A DNA stretch of 64,000 nt from Berkiella sp963829835 (GCA_963829835.1 CAWHKC010000003.1:1-64000); one strand, 5' to 3'; positions 36,097 to 47,442 are shown, counted from the first letter of the stretch. Translations and numbers: made by a program. Notes: generated from the letters alone by a model not told the origin.

Positions 36097-39000
36097 ATGA
36101 CAAAACACCAAATAGATCTTGGTAATATGTCAAAAGGAGAATTGGAAAACTTAAAAAATAGTCCTATTGAAGCAATGAATAATCTTCAATCTGCTCCCCT
36201 AGGTGAATTTGTTAGTGTTGATATGCAAGTAATTGGTGATAACAATTACAATGATATTACCGTTCCTGCCAACTATAAAATTTCTTTAGATGGCGTTTTA
36301 ATACCTTCGGATGATGGCAATATTTCATATGATGGCGTGTTTGCCGCATGGGAAAAAGCCTTTGAAGGATCCGAACAACTCTCCTTAGCAGAACTCATTA
36401 ATTTATTGCCCAAAGCCCAAGCAAGTGACAACGGTCCTGATTTTTTAACGGTGGAATTTGAAAAGTTATTTGATATTCCATTAAATGAAGCCTTGGAAAA
36501 TGCAAATCAAGTATCGCAAGTAGTTAGAACAAGTTCAGTTGATTCTACTAGTGTTAATATTGTATTTGACTTGTTATTTAACGATAATAATTTTGGCGTT
36601 GTTTCTGTACAATCTGTTCCTGAAACATTAATGTTCGTTAACAATACTCAACCACCACCATCTGTTATATTACCTACACTCCCTCAGCCTGGGCAGGCTT
36701 ATCCTTACACGCCAAGTGTGTTATATGAACCGAATTTTTTGACATTAAATCAGACGTTTGTACAACCGGCAATACCAGAGTCGAGTGAATATTATTTGAA
36801 TACTTATCACAAAGTGGTAATTGAAGGTAATATTTTAGATCAAACCTACGGATTTAATTTGCCAGGTGGTCCTGCTACTGGTGGAATAGGGGTAGGAAAT
36901 GGAATCGTTTCAATCAATGCCTCTTTTAGCCCTAGCAACATAGCAGGTGGAACGGAAACTCACCCTATAGCTGGTGAAGTTGTGTTAACGACAGCACAAG
37001 GCAACACTTTTACATTTTTTACAGCAGCTGTTGCTGGACACCTAGCAGGTGATGATTTCTATACTTTGAATCATCCTATTCTTTTGACCCCATCAAGTCC
37101 TAATCTTGTAGAAGTAAATGGTGTTTTCGCCGCTAAAGATCAGTTTGAATATAGTGTTACCAATGCGGCTGGTCAAACAGGCGTTGGCACAATTACTATT
37201 GATGTGCTTGTAGACAAACCTGTTGCCTTTGATCAAACTGGAGGAACGGTTTTTGAAGCGGATATTAAAAATATCGGATCTGCAGGCTTGCATAGCATTG
37301 AAGAGGTAGCAGGAAGTTTAGTAGGGCCGTTGTTCCCAACAGGCACCATGATAGTTACGCCAACCCAAACAGTGAATCCTGATGTTCTCCCTGCAAATCA
37401 GAGCTATTTTGGTAACGATGGGGGATATGTCTCAAGTGTTACCTTTAATTCAATTGCCAATGCCACGTCGGGTACCCCAATTTTAAATGATGTTGCGATC
37501 ACTATCACGGCAGCTGAAGCAGCCTTTATCAATGCTAGTTTCAATTCATCTAATGGTTATGTGAACTCAGTTGCAGGTGACAAAGGTATAGAGGTTGAAG
37601 ATTATAAAGGTAATTACTTTATAGTTGATGCAAAAACCGGAGGCGATATTTATGAACTGAATGCGCCACTTAATAATACAGTGCCAAATGGCACAAACCC
37701 AGACACGAATGCGCCAGCGGTAGAAAGCTTTAATTTTCAATTTAGCAATAATTTAAATGAAACGACGGCAGGTAACATCGTATCCATAACGATTAATGAT
37801 GATGCGCCAACCATCAGTATTAGCACAACGACGCAACCTTCAATAACGGTACAAGAAAGCACTCTCGGTTCAGGTTTACCACCAAGTACACCAGGCACTT
37901 CTGAATCAGCCAGTTTTGCAGGGAGTTTTATTGATCACATTAATTATGGTGCCGATGGTCCTGCCGCCACCACGCCAAATGCGACTAGTTATGCATTATC
38001 AGTTTCAAGCGCTGGCGTTGATAGTGGATTAGTAGATACGCTATCTGGTCAAGATGTTTTGTTAACACTTGTAGGTGGTGAAGTACAAGGCCGAACAAGT
38101 GGTAGTAATGCGCTTGTGTTTACAGTCGATGTTGATGGTAGTGGTAATGTCACTCTTCAACAAGATCGTGCTATTGTTCAACCAAATAGTGTTGCCAACA
38201 ATGGTGATCAAACGGTAACTATCGCGGCGGCGGCTGATATTCAGCTCACGCAAACGGTGACATTAACAGATAGCGATGGTAGTACTGCAACAAGTTCAGC
38301 TACCAATAATATTGCTTCCTCTCTCAATTTCCAAGATACTGGCCCTAGTGTCATTGTAGGTACTATAGGTACGGAACCTACCGTAACTGCCCATGAAAGC
38401 GCTTTAGGAACACCGGCGACAGGCAGTTATTCAGGCAATTTCACTGATACGCCAACTTATGGTCCAGATGGTCCAGCAGCCAGCACGCCATTAACAACCA
38501 GTTATGGGTTATCAATTACCAATGCAGATAGTGGTTTGAAAGATACCCTCAGCGGTCAAGAGATTATATTATCCGAATCCGGTGGTGTGATTGATGGTAA
38601 AACCCAAACCAGTGGTGCTTTGGTTTTCACAGTTGCTGTTGACGGCAGTGGTGATGTAACGCTGACTCAAGACAGAGCGATTGAGCAGCCTAATAGTGTG
38701 GCTAATAATGGTGATCAAACCGTTTCAATTGCCTCGGGTGATATTCTTCTCACACAAACAGCGGTGGTAACCGATGGCGATGGTAGTACAGCGACAAACT
38801 CTAAAGGGTTAGATATTTCCTCTTCATTGAACTTCCAAGATAGTGCGCCCACTGTCAGTGTTAGCACAACAGGCACGGAACCTACCGTAACTGCCCATGA
38901 AAGCGCTTTAGGAACACCGGTGACAGGCAGTTATTCAGGCAATTTCACTGATACGCCAACTTATGGTCCAGATGGTCCAGCAGCCAGCACGCCATTAACA

Positions 39001-42000
39001 ACCAGTTATGGGTTATCAATTACCAATGCAGATAGTGGTTTGAAAGATACCCTCAGCGGTCAAGAGATTATATTATCCGAATCCGGTGGTGTCATCTCTG
39101 GTAAAACGCAAGCCGGTGGTGCTTTGGTTTTCACTGTTGGTGTTGATAGCAGTGGTAATGTGACGCTCACACAAGACAGAGCGATTGAGCAACCTAATAG
39201 TGTGGCTAATAACGGTGATCAAAGTGTTTCAATTGCATCGGGTGATATTCTACTTACGCAAACAGCCGTGGTTACCGATGGTGATGGTAGCACAGCGACA
39301 AGCTCCAAAGGGTTAGATATTTCCTCTTCATTGAGTTTCCAAGATACCGGCCCTAGCGTTGTTGTGAGTACAACAGGCACCGAACCTACCGTAACCGCCC
39401 ATGAAAGCACTATAGGAACGCCAGCGACAGGCAGTTATTCAGGCAATTTCAGCGATACACCTACTTATGGTCCAGATGGTGCAGCCGCAAGCACACCCTT
39501 AACCACGAGTTATGGTTTATCCATTACAAATACGGATAGTGGCTTAAAGGATACCCTCAGCGGTCAAGAGATTATATTATCCGAATCTGGTGGTGTCATC
39601 TCTGGTAAAACGCAAGCCGGTGGTGCTTTGGTTTTCACTGTTGGTGTTGATACCAGTGGTAATGTGACGCTCACACAAGACAGAGCGATTGAGCAACCTA
39701 ATAGTGTGGCTAATAACGGTGATCAAAGTGTTTCAATTGCATCGGGTGATATTCTACTTACGCAAACAGCCGTGGTTACCGATGGTGATGGTAGCACAGC
39801 GACAAGCTCTAAAGGTTTAGATATTTCCTCTTCATTAAACTTTCAAGATACTGCACCTACCCTTAGTATTAGCACTCAACCAACAGCTGTTTATGAAGCA
39901 GGTCTTTCTACAGGTTCAGATCCAGGTGATACGACGAATGCTCCGGTTGTTACAACAGGAACGTTTACTGGCAGCTTTGGACCTGATGGTCTTAATTCCA
40001 CACCATTGTCCATTTCATTGTCTACAACAGGTGCAGATAATGCAGGATCAGCAGGTGCAATAACAACTTCCACCGCACTTGCTGGCAATCCTTATGGGTT
40101 TGCTGCTGGTGATACTATTGAAACCACACACGATGGCTTAGGCAATACTTTAGAAGTAGATATAACAAGTTTTAAAGAAGCATTTATTTTGAGTAATCCT
40201 TTAAATTTTACGGCTGCACAAGCTGTTGAAAGTTATTCTCTTACTTTAAAAGATGGTGATGGTAGTACCTCAGCACCAGCAACCATTGCTATAACCATTC
40301 ATGATGATCCTCCCGTCATTGGTGGCGCTGGCAATACGGTTGGTTATACTGAACATTCAGGGACGGCCAATCCAACGGTGGTTGATGGTGGCATTACAGT
40401 AAATGATGTGGTTACAACTCAAATGCTTTCCGGCGCAACAATAACCATTAGCAATAATGCTTTAATAGCGGATGATGTATTACATTTTACCAATACGGCC
40501 ACTATTACAGGAACCTATGCATCAGGTGTATTGACGCTTACAGGTTCAGATACCTTAGCCGATTATCAAGCAGCATTGAGATCGATTACCTATTCATCAA
40601 ACAATGCCGATCCTACCGATGGTGGCACTGATTTAACACGTACTATAACGTGGCAGGTTAATGATGGAGATGGTGTAAGTCCTAATAATGTGAGCAACGC
40701 ACCGACTAGTACTATTGATGTAGCATTGATCAATAATCAAAATTTCCCTGATAGTTCGACGACAACCAATCCGACTAATACTGTAGCAACAGATCACACT
40801 TTATATACCGATCAAACCTTAACTGGTTCGTTGCTTGAAGGAGATTATAGTGCAAGTCCTATCACTGGTATTTCAAACATTACTGAAGTTACAACATTAA
40901 CAGGTAGTTCCTTAACGAGTACACCAAATGGTAATTTTACTTATACCCCACCAGACACAGCGCCAAGTGGAACGGATGATTATACATTTAATGTGCAAAA
41001 TGCATTTGGTTCTTTTGGAGCAACCGCACATTTTGCAGTGGATCAGTCTTCTATCACACCAACTTTAACCACTCCAGGAATCATAACGAATAATGTGAAC
41101 GGAGAGGTAAGCGAACAAGGACTAAGTGATGGCTCGGGCAGTTACATTACCTTAACGCACTCAGATAGTGGTAATACCAGCGATTCTGTAACAGCCACCG
41201 GCGTTGAAGTCTCTACCTTTGATAGTTCAGGTAATTTAATTAGTACTAGCAATACAATTATCCCAATTGATCCTACCAATGGCAGTGGCCCCATTACTCT
41301 AGCAGATGGTACGGTGCAAGTTTCTGCTGATGGTACTTTTGACTATACAGCCAACAGCGGTGGTGTTGGTGGAACCTATGATGGCTTTTCTGTTATTTTT
41401 GCAGATTCAACGCATCCTAACAGTGTTGTTGTGAATAATCCGTTGCTTGTTGAAATTTCTAATCCCGGCCCTACTATTGCTGTTGGTACTTCAGCAGAGA
41501 GTACAGCAAGTTTTCCAATGGATACACCTGCTGCCGTCACATTGGATAGTTCGGTTAATGTAAGCGATCCTGTTAGTACGACTTTAACTAGCGCCACAGT
41601 GGATATTACTAGCGGATTTCAATCGGGTGATGTGCTTGCTGTTGCGGCTGTATTACCACCATCAGGCTTTAGTGACAGTTATAATGCGACCAATGGTGAG
41701 CTGACAATTAATGCCACAGGTGTAAATGCCACTCTAGCAAATTTTGATACAGTACTACACTCTGTTACGTTTAATAATTCAACAACCGATCCAAGTTTAG
41801 GTGGCACGGATCTTTCCCGTACCATTAGTTGGCAGGCAAATGATGGCACCTATACTAGTGCACCTGCTACTAGCACCGTCAATTTAACATCCACTTATAC
41901 TGTGGCTGCAAGTGACATCAATACACTAGAACTCGATATTGCAATAGCAAATGCTCAGCAGGGAAATGCAGTTATTACTGTTAATGGTGGTGGTACATTT

Positions 42001-43434
42001 GATTTTAGTACTGTTGGTTCATTAGAAATTAGCTCGAATATTACCATTAATATGGATGGTGCTACATTCACAGGTAGTAATGCCACACAACTCTTTCTAG
42101 TTGATGCCGGTTCAACCTTGATAATCAATGGTGGAAGTCCAAGTAATATGGGTGTGATAGAAGACGGGGCAGTAACCATGACGGGCTCTTTCAATGGCTT
42201 AAGTACAGTGCCAGCAGTCGCACAAGGGGGAGCCATTGATTCTTCAGGTAATTTAACGCTTAATAATGTAGATTTACAGGGCAATACTGCGACTGCAAAT
42301 GATTCTTATGGTACTACCAAAATTGGTCCTGATTCACAGGCTGAAGGTGGAGCTATTTATAACAATGGTGGAAACCTCACTATCACAAATAGCACATTAA
42401 GTGGGAATTCAGCAACGGCGAATGCGACTAATACAGAAAACGGCGAATCATCAAATGCCATTGCGAAAGCCTACGGAGGGGCGATTTATAATAATGGTGG
42501 ATCTGACACTATTACAAATACGACAATAAGCGGTAATTCAGCTGTAGCGAACTCTAGTGGCACGACAGAAAATGCGGGCGGTGGTATTTATTTAAATGGA
42601 AGTTCTGTCGCTAATACAAATGTCACCTATTCAGGTAACACGCCAGATAATATTAATGATGGCACGAATTCATACGTAATTGGGGCTTTACCAACTTCAT
42701 CAACTTATACACCTATTATCTTAGACTTAACAGGTGCTGGCATTTATTTAACCTCACCCTCGGATTCTCATGAGACGATAGGGCAAATTACGGGCACCCA
42801 AAATAATTTACCTGTAGGTTGGATAACAGCCGGTGAAGGCGTATTAATGCTAAACTCTAATGGGAATGGTACTATCACTAACCCTAATCAAATTTCATTT
42901 GTCTCCTATTTACCAGGTGCAACAACAGATTTACAAGGTTTAGCCGCTTTTGATACTAACCATGATGGTAAATTAGATGCAGGCGATGCTGATTTCGCAC
43001 AATTTGGAGTCTTATTGGCTAATGGTAGATTTGAATCATTAAGCCAATTAGGTATTACTTCTATTTCATTAACATCGAACAATCAAGCGCAAACCATGAA
43101 TGGCAATATTATCTATGGTATGACAAGCTATACAACAACAAGTGGTAAAACATTTCAAGCTGCTGATACTGGACTAGCTGTTGGCCCTGTTTCAAAAGGC
43201 GCATCTTTACATACTCACGATATCTTTTCAGTGCAACACAATATTGATTTCTCCAAAATACCACATGATCACCACCTTTCTTCATCTTTACCGCTATTAG
43301 CAAGTAATGTTGGCAGTTCACCATCTGTTTCTTGGACGCAATCACATGATGCTGGCGTTGCCAATGTTAGTGCCGTTCACAGTGTCAGTGAGCATCTCCA
43401 TCCACATCATGAACTAGTCCATGGACATGGATAA
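36097..43434 (+). CDS. giant repeat-containing surface or secreted protein (T1SS/RTX-like, DUF5801-type repeats)
   Basis: About 2,445 residues, starting MTKHQIDLGNMSKGELENLK at 36097 (GGTGGG nearby; the frame is open from 36052). There is no Sec signal peptide. An N-terminal helical/Asn-rich module leads to Ig-like beta repeats, including three near-identical 168-residue repeats (about 758-1262) containing PNSVANNGDQ and TQTAVVTDGDGSTAT, as in T1SS-143/DUF5801 proteins. A later beta-helix-like part has GGAIYNNGG and STLSGNSAT repeats, then ILDLTGAGIYLTSPSDSHET and a calcium loop DTNHDGKLDAGDADF. The C-terminus is His-rich (HLHPHHELVHGHG). No type I exporter genes are in the window. An adhesin or biofilm role is inferred. 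Confidence 0.85.
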   Translation: MTKHQIDLGNMSKGELENLKNSPIEAMNNLQSAPLGEFVSVDMQVIGDNNYNDITVPANYKISLDGVLIPSDDGNISYDGVFAAWEKAFEGSEQLSLAELINLLPKAQASDNGPDFLTVEFEKLFDIPLNEALENANQVSQVVRTSSVDSTSVNIVFDLLFNDNNFGVVSVQSVPETLMFVNNTQPPPSVILPTLPQPGQAYPYTPSVLYEPNFLTLNQTFVQPAIPESSEYYLNTYHKVVIEGNILDQTYGFNLPGGPATGGIGVGNGIVSINASFSPSNIAGGTETHPIAGEVVLTTAQGNTFTFFTAAVAGHLAGDDFYTLNHPILLTPSSPNLVEVNGVFAAKDQFEYSVTNAAGQTGVGTITIDVLVDKPVAFDQTGGTVFEADIKNIGSAGLHSIEEVAGSLVGPLFPTGTMIVTPTQTVNPDVLPANQSYFGNDGGYVSSVTFNSIANATSGTPILNDVAITITAAEAAFINASFNSSNGYVNSVAGDKGIEVEDYKGNYFIVDAKTGGDIYELNAPLNNTVPNGTNPDTNAPAVESFNFQFSNNLNETTAGNIVSITINDDAPTISISTTTQPSITVQESTLGSGLPPSTPGTSESASFAGSFIDHINYGADGPAATTPNATSYALSVSSAGVDSGLVDTLSGQDVLLTLVGGEVQGRTSGSNALVFTVDVDGSGNVTLQQDRAIVQPNSVANNGDQTVTIAAAADIQLTQTVTLTDSDGSTATSSATNNIASSLNFQDTGPSVIVGTIGTEPTVTAHESALGTPATGSYSGNFTDTPTYGPDGPAASTPLTTSYGLSITNADSGLKDTLSGQEIILSESGGVIDGKTQTSGALVFTVAVDGSGDVTLTQDRAIEQPNSVANNGDQTVSIASGDILLTQTAVVTDGDGSTATNSKGLDISSSLNFQDSAPTVSVSTTGTEPTVTAHESALGTPVTGSYSGNFTDTPTYGPDGPAASTPLTTSYGLSITNADSGLKDTLSGQEIILSESGGVISGKTQAGGALVFTVGVDSSGNVTLTQDRAIEQPNSVANNGDQSVSIASGDILLTQTAVVTDGDGSTATSSKGLDISSSLSFQDTGPSVVVSTTGTEPTVTAHESTIGTPATGSYSGNFSDTPTYGPDGAAASTPLTTSYGLSITNTDSGLKDTLSGQEIILSESGGVISGKTQAGGALVFTVGVDTSGNVTLTQDRAIEQPNSVANNGDQSVSIASGDILLTQTAVVTDGDGSTATSSKGLDISSSLNFQDTAPTLSISTQPTAVYEAGLSTGSDPGDTTNAPVVTTGTFTGSFGPDGLNSTPLSISLSTTGADNAGSAGAITTSTALAGNPYGFAAGDTIETTHDGLGNTLEVDITSFKEAFILSNPLNFTAAQAVESYSLTLKDGDGSTSAPATIAITIHDDPPVIGGAGNTVGYTEHSGTANPTVVDGGITVNDVVTTQMLSGATITISNNALIADDVLHFTNTATITGTYASGVLTLTGSDTLADYQAALRSITYSSNNADPTDGGTDLTRTITWQVNDGDGVSPNNVSNAPTSTIDVALINNQNFPDSSTTTNPTNTVATDHTLYTDQTLTGSLLEGDYSASPITGISNITEVTTLTGSSLTSTPNGNFTYTPPDTAPSGTDDYTFNVQNAFGSFGATAHFAVDQSSITPTLTTPGIITNNVNGEVSEQGLSDGSGSYITLTHSDSGNTSDSVTATGVEVSTFDSSGNLISTSNTIIPIDPTNGSGPITLADGTVQVSADGTFDYTANSGGVGGTYDGFSVIFADSTHPNSVVVNNPLLVEISNPGPTIAVGTSAESTASFPMDTPAAVTLDSSVNVSDPVSTTLTSATVDITSGFQSGDVLAVAAVLPPSGFSDSYNATNGELTINATGVNATLANFDTVLHSVTFNNSTTDPSLGGTDLSRTISWQANDGTYTSAPATSTVNLTSTYTVAASDINTLELDIAIANAQQGNAVITVNGGGTFDFSTVGSLEISSNITINMDGATFTGSNATQLFLVDAGSTLIINGGSPSNMGVIEDGAVTMTGSFNGLSTVPAVAQGGAIDSSGNLTLNNVDLQGNTATANDSYGTTKIGPDSQAEGGAIYNNGGNLTITNSTLSGNSATANATNTENGESSNAIAKAYGGAIYNNGGSDTITNTTISGNSAVANSSGTTENAGGGIYLNGSSVANTNVTYSGNTPDNINDGTNSYVIGALPTSSTYTPIILDLTGAGIYLTSPSDSHETIGQITGTQNNLPVGWITAGEGVLMLNSNGNGTITNPNQISFVSYLPGATTDLQGLAAFDTNHDGKLDAGDADFAQFGVLLANGRFESLSQLGITSISLTSNNQAQTMNGNIIYGMTSYTTTSGKTFQAADTGLAVGPVSKGASLHTHDIFSVQHNIDFSKIPHDHHLSSSLPLLASNVGSSPSVSWTQSHDAGVANVSAVHSVSEHLHPHHELVHGHG
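38371..39882 (+). repeat. three tandem 504-bp repeats within the giant protein
   Basis: Units start at about 38371, 38875 and 39379 (at ACGGAACCTACCGTAAC or its variant) with an exact 504-base period, or 168 codons. Long blocks are identical between neighbours even at silent positions, which indicates recent duplication or gene conversion. A more diverged unit precedes them (about 37,820-38,370). Confidence 0.95.
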
Positions 43435-43561
43435 TTCTCAGCTTTTAAATCTATAACCATTAATGCAAGTTGATTATCTAAGAAACCTGTTTGTACTATA
43501 AATATAGTGTATTGATTCAAAGCTTGTTGCAAAGCTAACTATTCACCAGAACAGGGATGTT

Positions 43562-46500
43562 ATGGCAGAAAAGACAATTAAATTAAATGGGGATGAGATC
43601 ATTTCGGTTGATGAGGTCCATGCACCCATCCAAGATGCGGAGTTTCATTATCTAGGGATATCCAAACCGTTCGAAAAAAAGCTAAAAGAATACGTTAATT
43701 TAGATAAAGCGGAATTTCTCAAAATTCTCGACTCTTTGCCTGAAGAGCACAAAAAACCAGAAGCTGATTTTCTAGATCTTAAATTAGAAGAATTATTAAA
43801 TATCCCTGTTGACATTCCTCATCAAGAACTTATTAAAGTTGTTAAAAGTGATAAAGAAGGGAGTGTCGATTCACTGCAAAGAACAGTGGATTTAAATGCG
43901 ACATTGAATGCAGATGATTTTCTCTTTTTGTCGCAAATGAAGACAATGATATTTACCATTCCCGTTTTAACTTTTACGCCTCCTACTGTTTCAAGCATCC
44001 TACCACCACCGCCAGTGAATTCAACTCATGGATTACCTACGACACCCAATATAACAGTTAATAGCGCATTTACAGGTGGATTGAACACGGAAGTATTGCT
44101 AGAGACCCAAACAACAGTCTCTTTTGGTGGAAGTGTTATTACTCAAGGTGCGGGAGGAGGAAGTATATTTAATGCGTATTTTAAGCCGCCGGTGCTTGCA
44201 GGATCCTTTGAAAATAGAAATATCTCTGGCGAAGTCATTTTAACAACACCGCAGGGAAATACTTTTACATTTTACACTCTTAATGTAAATGGGCATCATG
44301 TGGGAGATTTTGTCTATACCTTAAATGATGCTATTTTAACGCCACCACAGCCATTTACTATTATAAATGGCCACAAGACCCATAGTGATTTTTTTCAATA
44401 TAGCCTCACGGATTCCTTTAATGATACCAATGTGGGTACCATTGAAATTCAAATCATCGATGATGTGCCGGTAGCAACTAATCAAAATGCACCAAGTGCT
44501 TTGAGTGAAGCTAATATTTTAAACATTGGATCAAATGAGCCTGTTATCGTTAGCACCTTAAGTGGTAGTCTTATTGTGCCTTCAATTCAAGCAACGCCAC
44601 CTGGCCCTGGAGATTTGTCAAATAATCGATTCGGCGCCAATGGTGGTTATGTTTCTAATGTTACCGTCGCTGGCGGAACAACGGTGCTTAATGGTGCAAA
44701 TTATACAGTGACCGATAGTCTTGGAAACACGTTGGTTGTGAATAAATTTACGGGTAATTATGTATATACTTTAAATGCTCCTTTTCATAATACCAATAAT
44801 CAACCATTCCATGAAAATTTTACTTATCAGTTTACTGATAATGAAGGACAAACCGCATCCGCTGTCTTAACGGTAACAATAAATGATGATGCTCCCCATG
44901 CTGCTAATCTGACTAATTCAATATCTGAAGCTAATATTAAAACGATTGGTTCAAATGGTTCTAATATTTTTGATACCGTAACTGGGTTATTAGTCCCGGC
45001 TTCACCAACGATTAGTACCAGTCGCTATGGCGCAGATGGTCCTGCAAGTAGTGGTGGGGTCACAAATGCGACTCTTGCCAGTGTTAGCGGAACCAGTGGC
45101 GTGACAGGTAATACCACTTTTAGCACTATAACAAACACTCAAATAACCAATAGTAATGGCGCATTTACCAATGCCAATTTGGGGGATGCTAGTGTAGTGG
45201 TGACCGATTCTCTGAACAATACCTTAGTCATTGATAGTGTGACTGGGCGTTATGTTTATACTTTAAATACAGCGTTCACTGATTCGAATAATCAACCTGC
45301 AATAATTACTTTTACCTATCAATTGACAGATAGTGATGGTAGTACCAATAGTGCAAATTTGGCGATTACTGTAGCTGATGATCAACCTATTGCTACAGCT
45401 AAATCAAATACTGCCAATGAAACATTACTTTTTGTTAATGGCACGAACACCGCATCAGGGAATTTTATTACGGATAATAATGGAAGCGGTGTTTCATTAC
45501 TGGGCGCAGATGGCGGTACAGTCTCGAAAGTAAATGGAACAGCAGCGGTGAGTGGCATTATTACTGCTTCTACAACTTATGGCAGCATTACTGTCTATGC
45601 TACTGCACAATCTGGCCATCAAAAAGGGGATTATATCTATTCACTAGATAGTACTAAAACTGGACCTGTTAATGATGCTTTAGGACAAGTTGTTGATACC
45701 ATCAGTTATCAACTCACCGATGGGGATAACAGCACTTCTTCCTCTGATTTAAGCATTACGATTACCTTGAATCAACCCCCAACGGCAAATAATGATACTG
45801 GAACGACAGATCAAGGTACTATTTTATCTGTATCAAGCGGCAGTGGTGTTTTGGTAAATGATACTGTCAGCACTGGTGATACTAAAGTTGTATCAGCCGT
45901 CAATGGTCAAACCAATAAGGTAGGAACTTCTCTAACCTTAAGTTCAGGCGCTTTGCTTACCCTCAATAGTGATGGTAGTTATACTTATAATCCTAATGGC
46001 AATTTTCTTGGCGGTGGCTCAGATAGCTTTACTTATACCTTGACTGAGGCCGAAGGATTAACCAGTAATGCAACAGTTAATATCACCATCACCGCACCAC
46101 AAGCGGTGAATGACAGCGGCTCAGTTAATATAGATGGTATTCTTGCCGTTAATGTAGGCTCCGGCCTTTTATCCAATGATGTAAAGTCACCTGTAGACAA
46201 TACACTGACGGTTGCAAAAGTTAATGGCAGCTCTAGCAATGTGGGCGTACAAATAGCACTCACTTCAGGCGCTTTATTGACAGTTCATAGCAATGGTAGC
46301 TACAGCTATAATCCTAATCTTCAATTTGAATGTGGCGGCAGTGATAGTTTTACCTACCAGGCAGCAGATGGTCATAATGGCTTAAGTAATGTTGCAACCG
46401 TTTCTATCACTATTACGGGAGATGGGGCACCCGTTGCCGTGAATGACACAGCTTCGACCCATGCTGGTACGCCAATTGTGATGAATGCAGTCAGTGGTTT

Positions 46501-47428
46501 ACTATCCAATGATACGCCTAATGATGCTGATAGCTCGATAGCAGTTACTGCGGTTAATGGTGTTTCAGGAAATGTTGGAACACAAATTAGTTTAGCCTCA
46601 GGCGCATTGTTAACCGTGAATAGTGATGGTAGTTATACCTATAACGACAATGGGGAGTTTGCTAGCACAGGTACCGATAATTTTACTTATACGGCAGGAA
46701 CAGCCTGCGGTACAAGCGATGCATCCGTAACCATTACCATCAATGTTCCTCCTATCATTTTAGATTTGGATGGCGATGGTATAGAGCTTATATCGGTAGA
46801 AAATTCAACTGTTTCATGGGTTTTCCCTTGTGGTAATGAACACATCACAGGTTGGGTAGCACCGGATGATGGTATTTTGGTGTTTGATTTTGACCACGAC
46901 GGTAAAATAACGCAATTGGAAGAATTTAGCTTTGCAGCCTACCATCCTGATGCTAAAACAGATCTTGACGGATTACGCTTAGTATTTGATACAAATCACG
47001 ATGGTATTTTTGATGCCAATGATACCTATTTCTCCCAATTTGCAGTTTGGCAAGACTTAAACAGCAATGGAATCACCGATGAAGGTGAGTTACAAACCCT
47101 TATTCAACGTGGCATAACCTCTATTAATTTAAATGCTAACCCACAAAACCAACTGATTGATGGTAATATCATTTTTGGATTAACAACCTATCAAACTACT
47201 GATGGTGAATTTCATATTGCTGCCGACGTTGGCTTTAAAGTGGGTGAGATATTATCTCTAAAAGATGTTTTAATAGAGAAGTCTGAGATTGATTGTTCAT
47301 CTTTACCTGAAAATTCTCAAGTGTCACTGCTGTCTAATCCCATCCAGCCAATAATAGAACAAGTATCCTTACCCGCGAGTGATTTAAATATTCATTTGAA
47401 TTTACCCACGGTTGTTACTGAGATGTAA
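43562..47428 (+). CDS. second large calcium-binding repeat protein (VCBS/cadherin-like repeats)
   Basis: 1,288 residues starting MAEKTIKLNGDEIISVDEVH. The first 130 residues resemble the first giant protein in layout: a helical module with DFLDLKLEELLNIPVDIPHQ, then a Pro-rich linker. Several Ig-like repeats follow, with NDDAPHAANLTNSISEANIK and SGALLTLNSDGSYTYNPNGN (VCBS-type, at least three copies of the latter). The end has DLDGDGIELI, FDFDHDGKITQLEEF, FDTNHDGIFDANDTYF and DLNSNGITDEGEL, four EF-hand-like calcium loops. No Sec signal is visible; type I secretion is the likely route. 128 bases after the first giant gene, same strand. Confidence 0.83.
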   Translation: MAEKTIKLNGDEIISVDEVHAPIQDAEFHYLGISKPFEKKLKEYVNLDKAEFLKILDSLPEEHKKPEADFLDLKLEELLNIPVDIPHQELIKVVKSDKEGSVDSLQRTVDLNATLNADDFLFLSQMKTMIFTIPVLTFTPPTVSSILPPPPVNSTHGLPTTPNITVNSAFTGGLNTEVLLETQTTVSFGGSVITQGAGGGSIFNAYFKPPVLAGSFENRNISGEVILTTPQGNTFTFYTLNVNGHHVGDFVYTLNDAILTPPQPFTIINGHKTHSDFFQYSLTDSFNDTNVGTIEIQIIDDVPVATNQNAPSALSEANILNIGSNEPVIVSTLSGSLIVPSIQATPPGPGDLSNNRFGANGGYVSNVTVAGGTTVLNGANYTVTDSLGNTLVVNKFTGNYVYTLNAPFHNTNNQPFHENFTYQFTDNEGQTASAVLTVTINDDAPHAANLTNSISEANIKTIGSNGSNIFDTVTGLLVPASPTISTSRYGADGPASSGGVTNATLASVSGTSGVTGNTTFSTITNTQITNSNGAFTNANLGDASVVVTDSLNNTLVIDSVTGRYVYTLNTAFTDSNNQPAIITFTYQLTDSDGSTNSANLAITVADDQPIATAKSNTANETLLFVNGTNTASGNFITDNNGSGVSLLGADGGTVSKVNGTAAVSGIITASTTYGSITVYATAQSGHQKGDYIYSLDSTKTGPVNDALGQVVDTISYQLTDGDNSTSSSDLSITITLNQPPTANNDTGTTDQGTILSVSSGSGVLVNDTVSTGDTKVVSAVNGQTNKVGTSLTLSSGALLTLNSDGSYTYNPNGNFLGGGSDSFTYTLTEAEGLTSNATVNITITAPQAVNDSGSVNIDGILAVNVGSGLLSNDVKSPVDNTLTVAKVNGSSSNVGVQIALTSGALLTVHSNGSYSYNPNLQFECGGSDSFTYQAADGHNGLSNVATVSITITGDGAPVAVNDTASTHAGTPIVMNAVSGLLSNDTPNDADSSIAVTAVNGVSGNVGTQISLASGALLTVNSDGSYTYNDNGEFASTGTDNFTYTAGTACGTSDASVTITINVPPIILDLDGDGIELISVENSTVSWVFPCGNEHITGWVAPDDGILVFDFDHDGKITQLEEFSFAAYHPDAKTDLDGLRLVFDTNHDGIFDANDTYFSQFAVWQDLNSNGITDEGELQTLIQRGITSINLNANPQNQLIDGNIIFGLTTYQTTDGEFHIAADVGFKVGEILSLKDVLIEKSEIDCSSLPENSQVSLLSNPIQPIIEQVSLPASDLNIHLNLPTVVTEM

Positions 47429-47442
47429 TACATAAAAAACAT

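Noticed and set aside
37093..37293. Minus-strand small frame inside the giant protein gene
   Set aside because: No ribosome site or similarity; the plus frame is continuous through it.
43495..43508. ACTATAAATATAGT as a third operator copy
   Set aside because: It is a loose 6-bp palindrome in AT-rich DNA and lacks the CTTTAG...CTAAAG ends of the two sites at 35,900 and 35,982.
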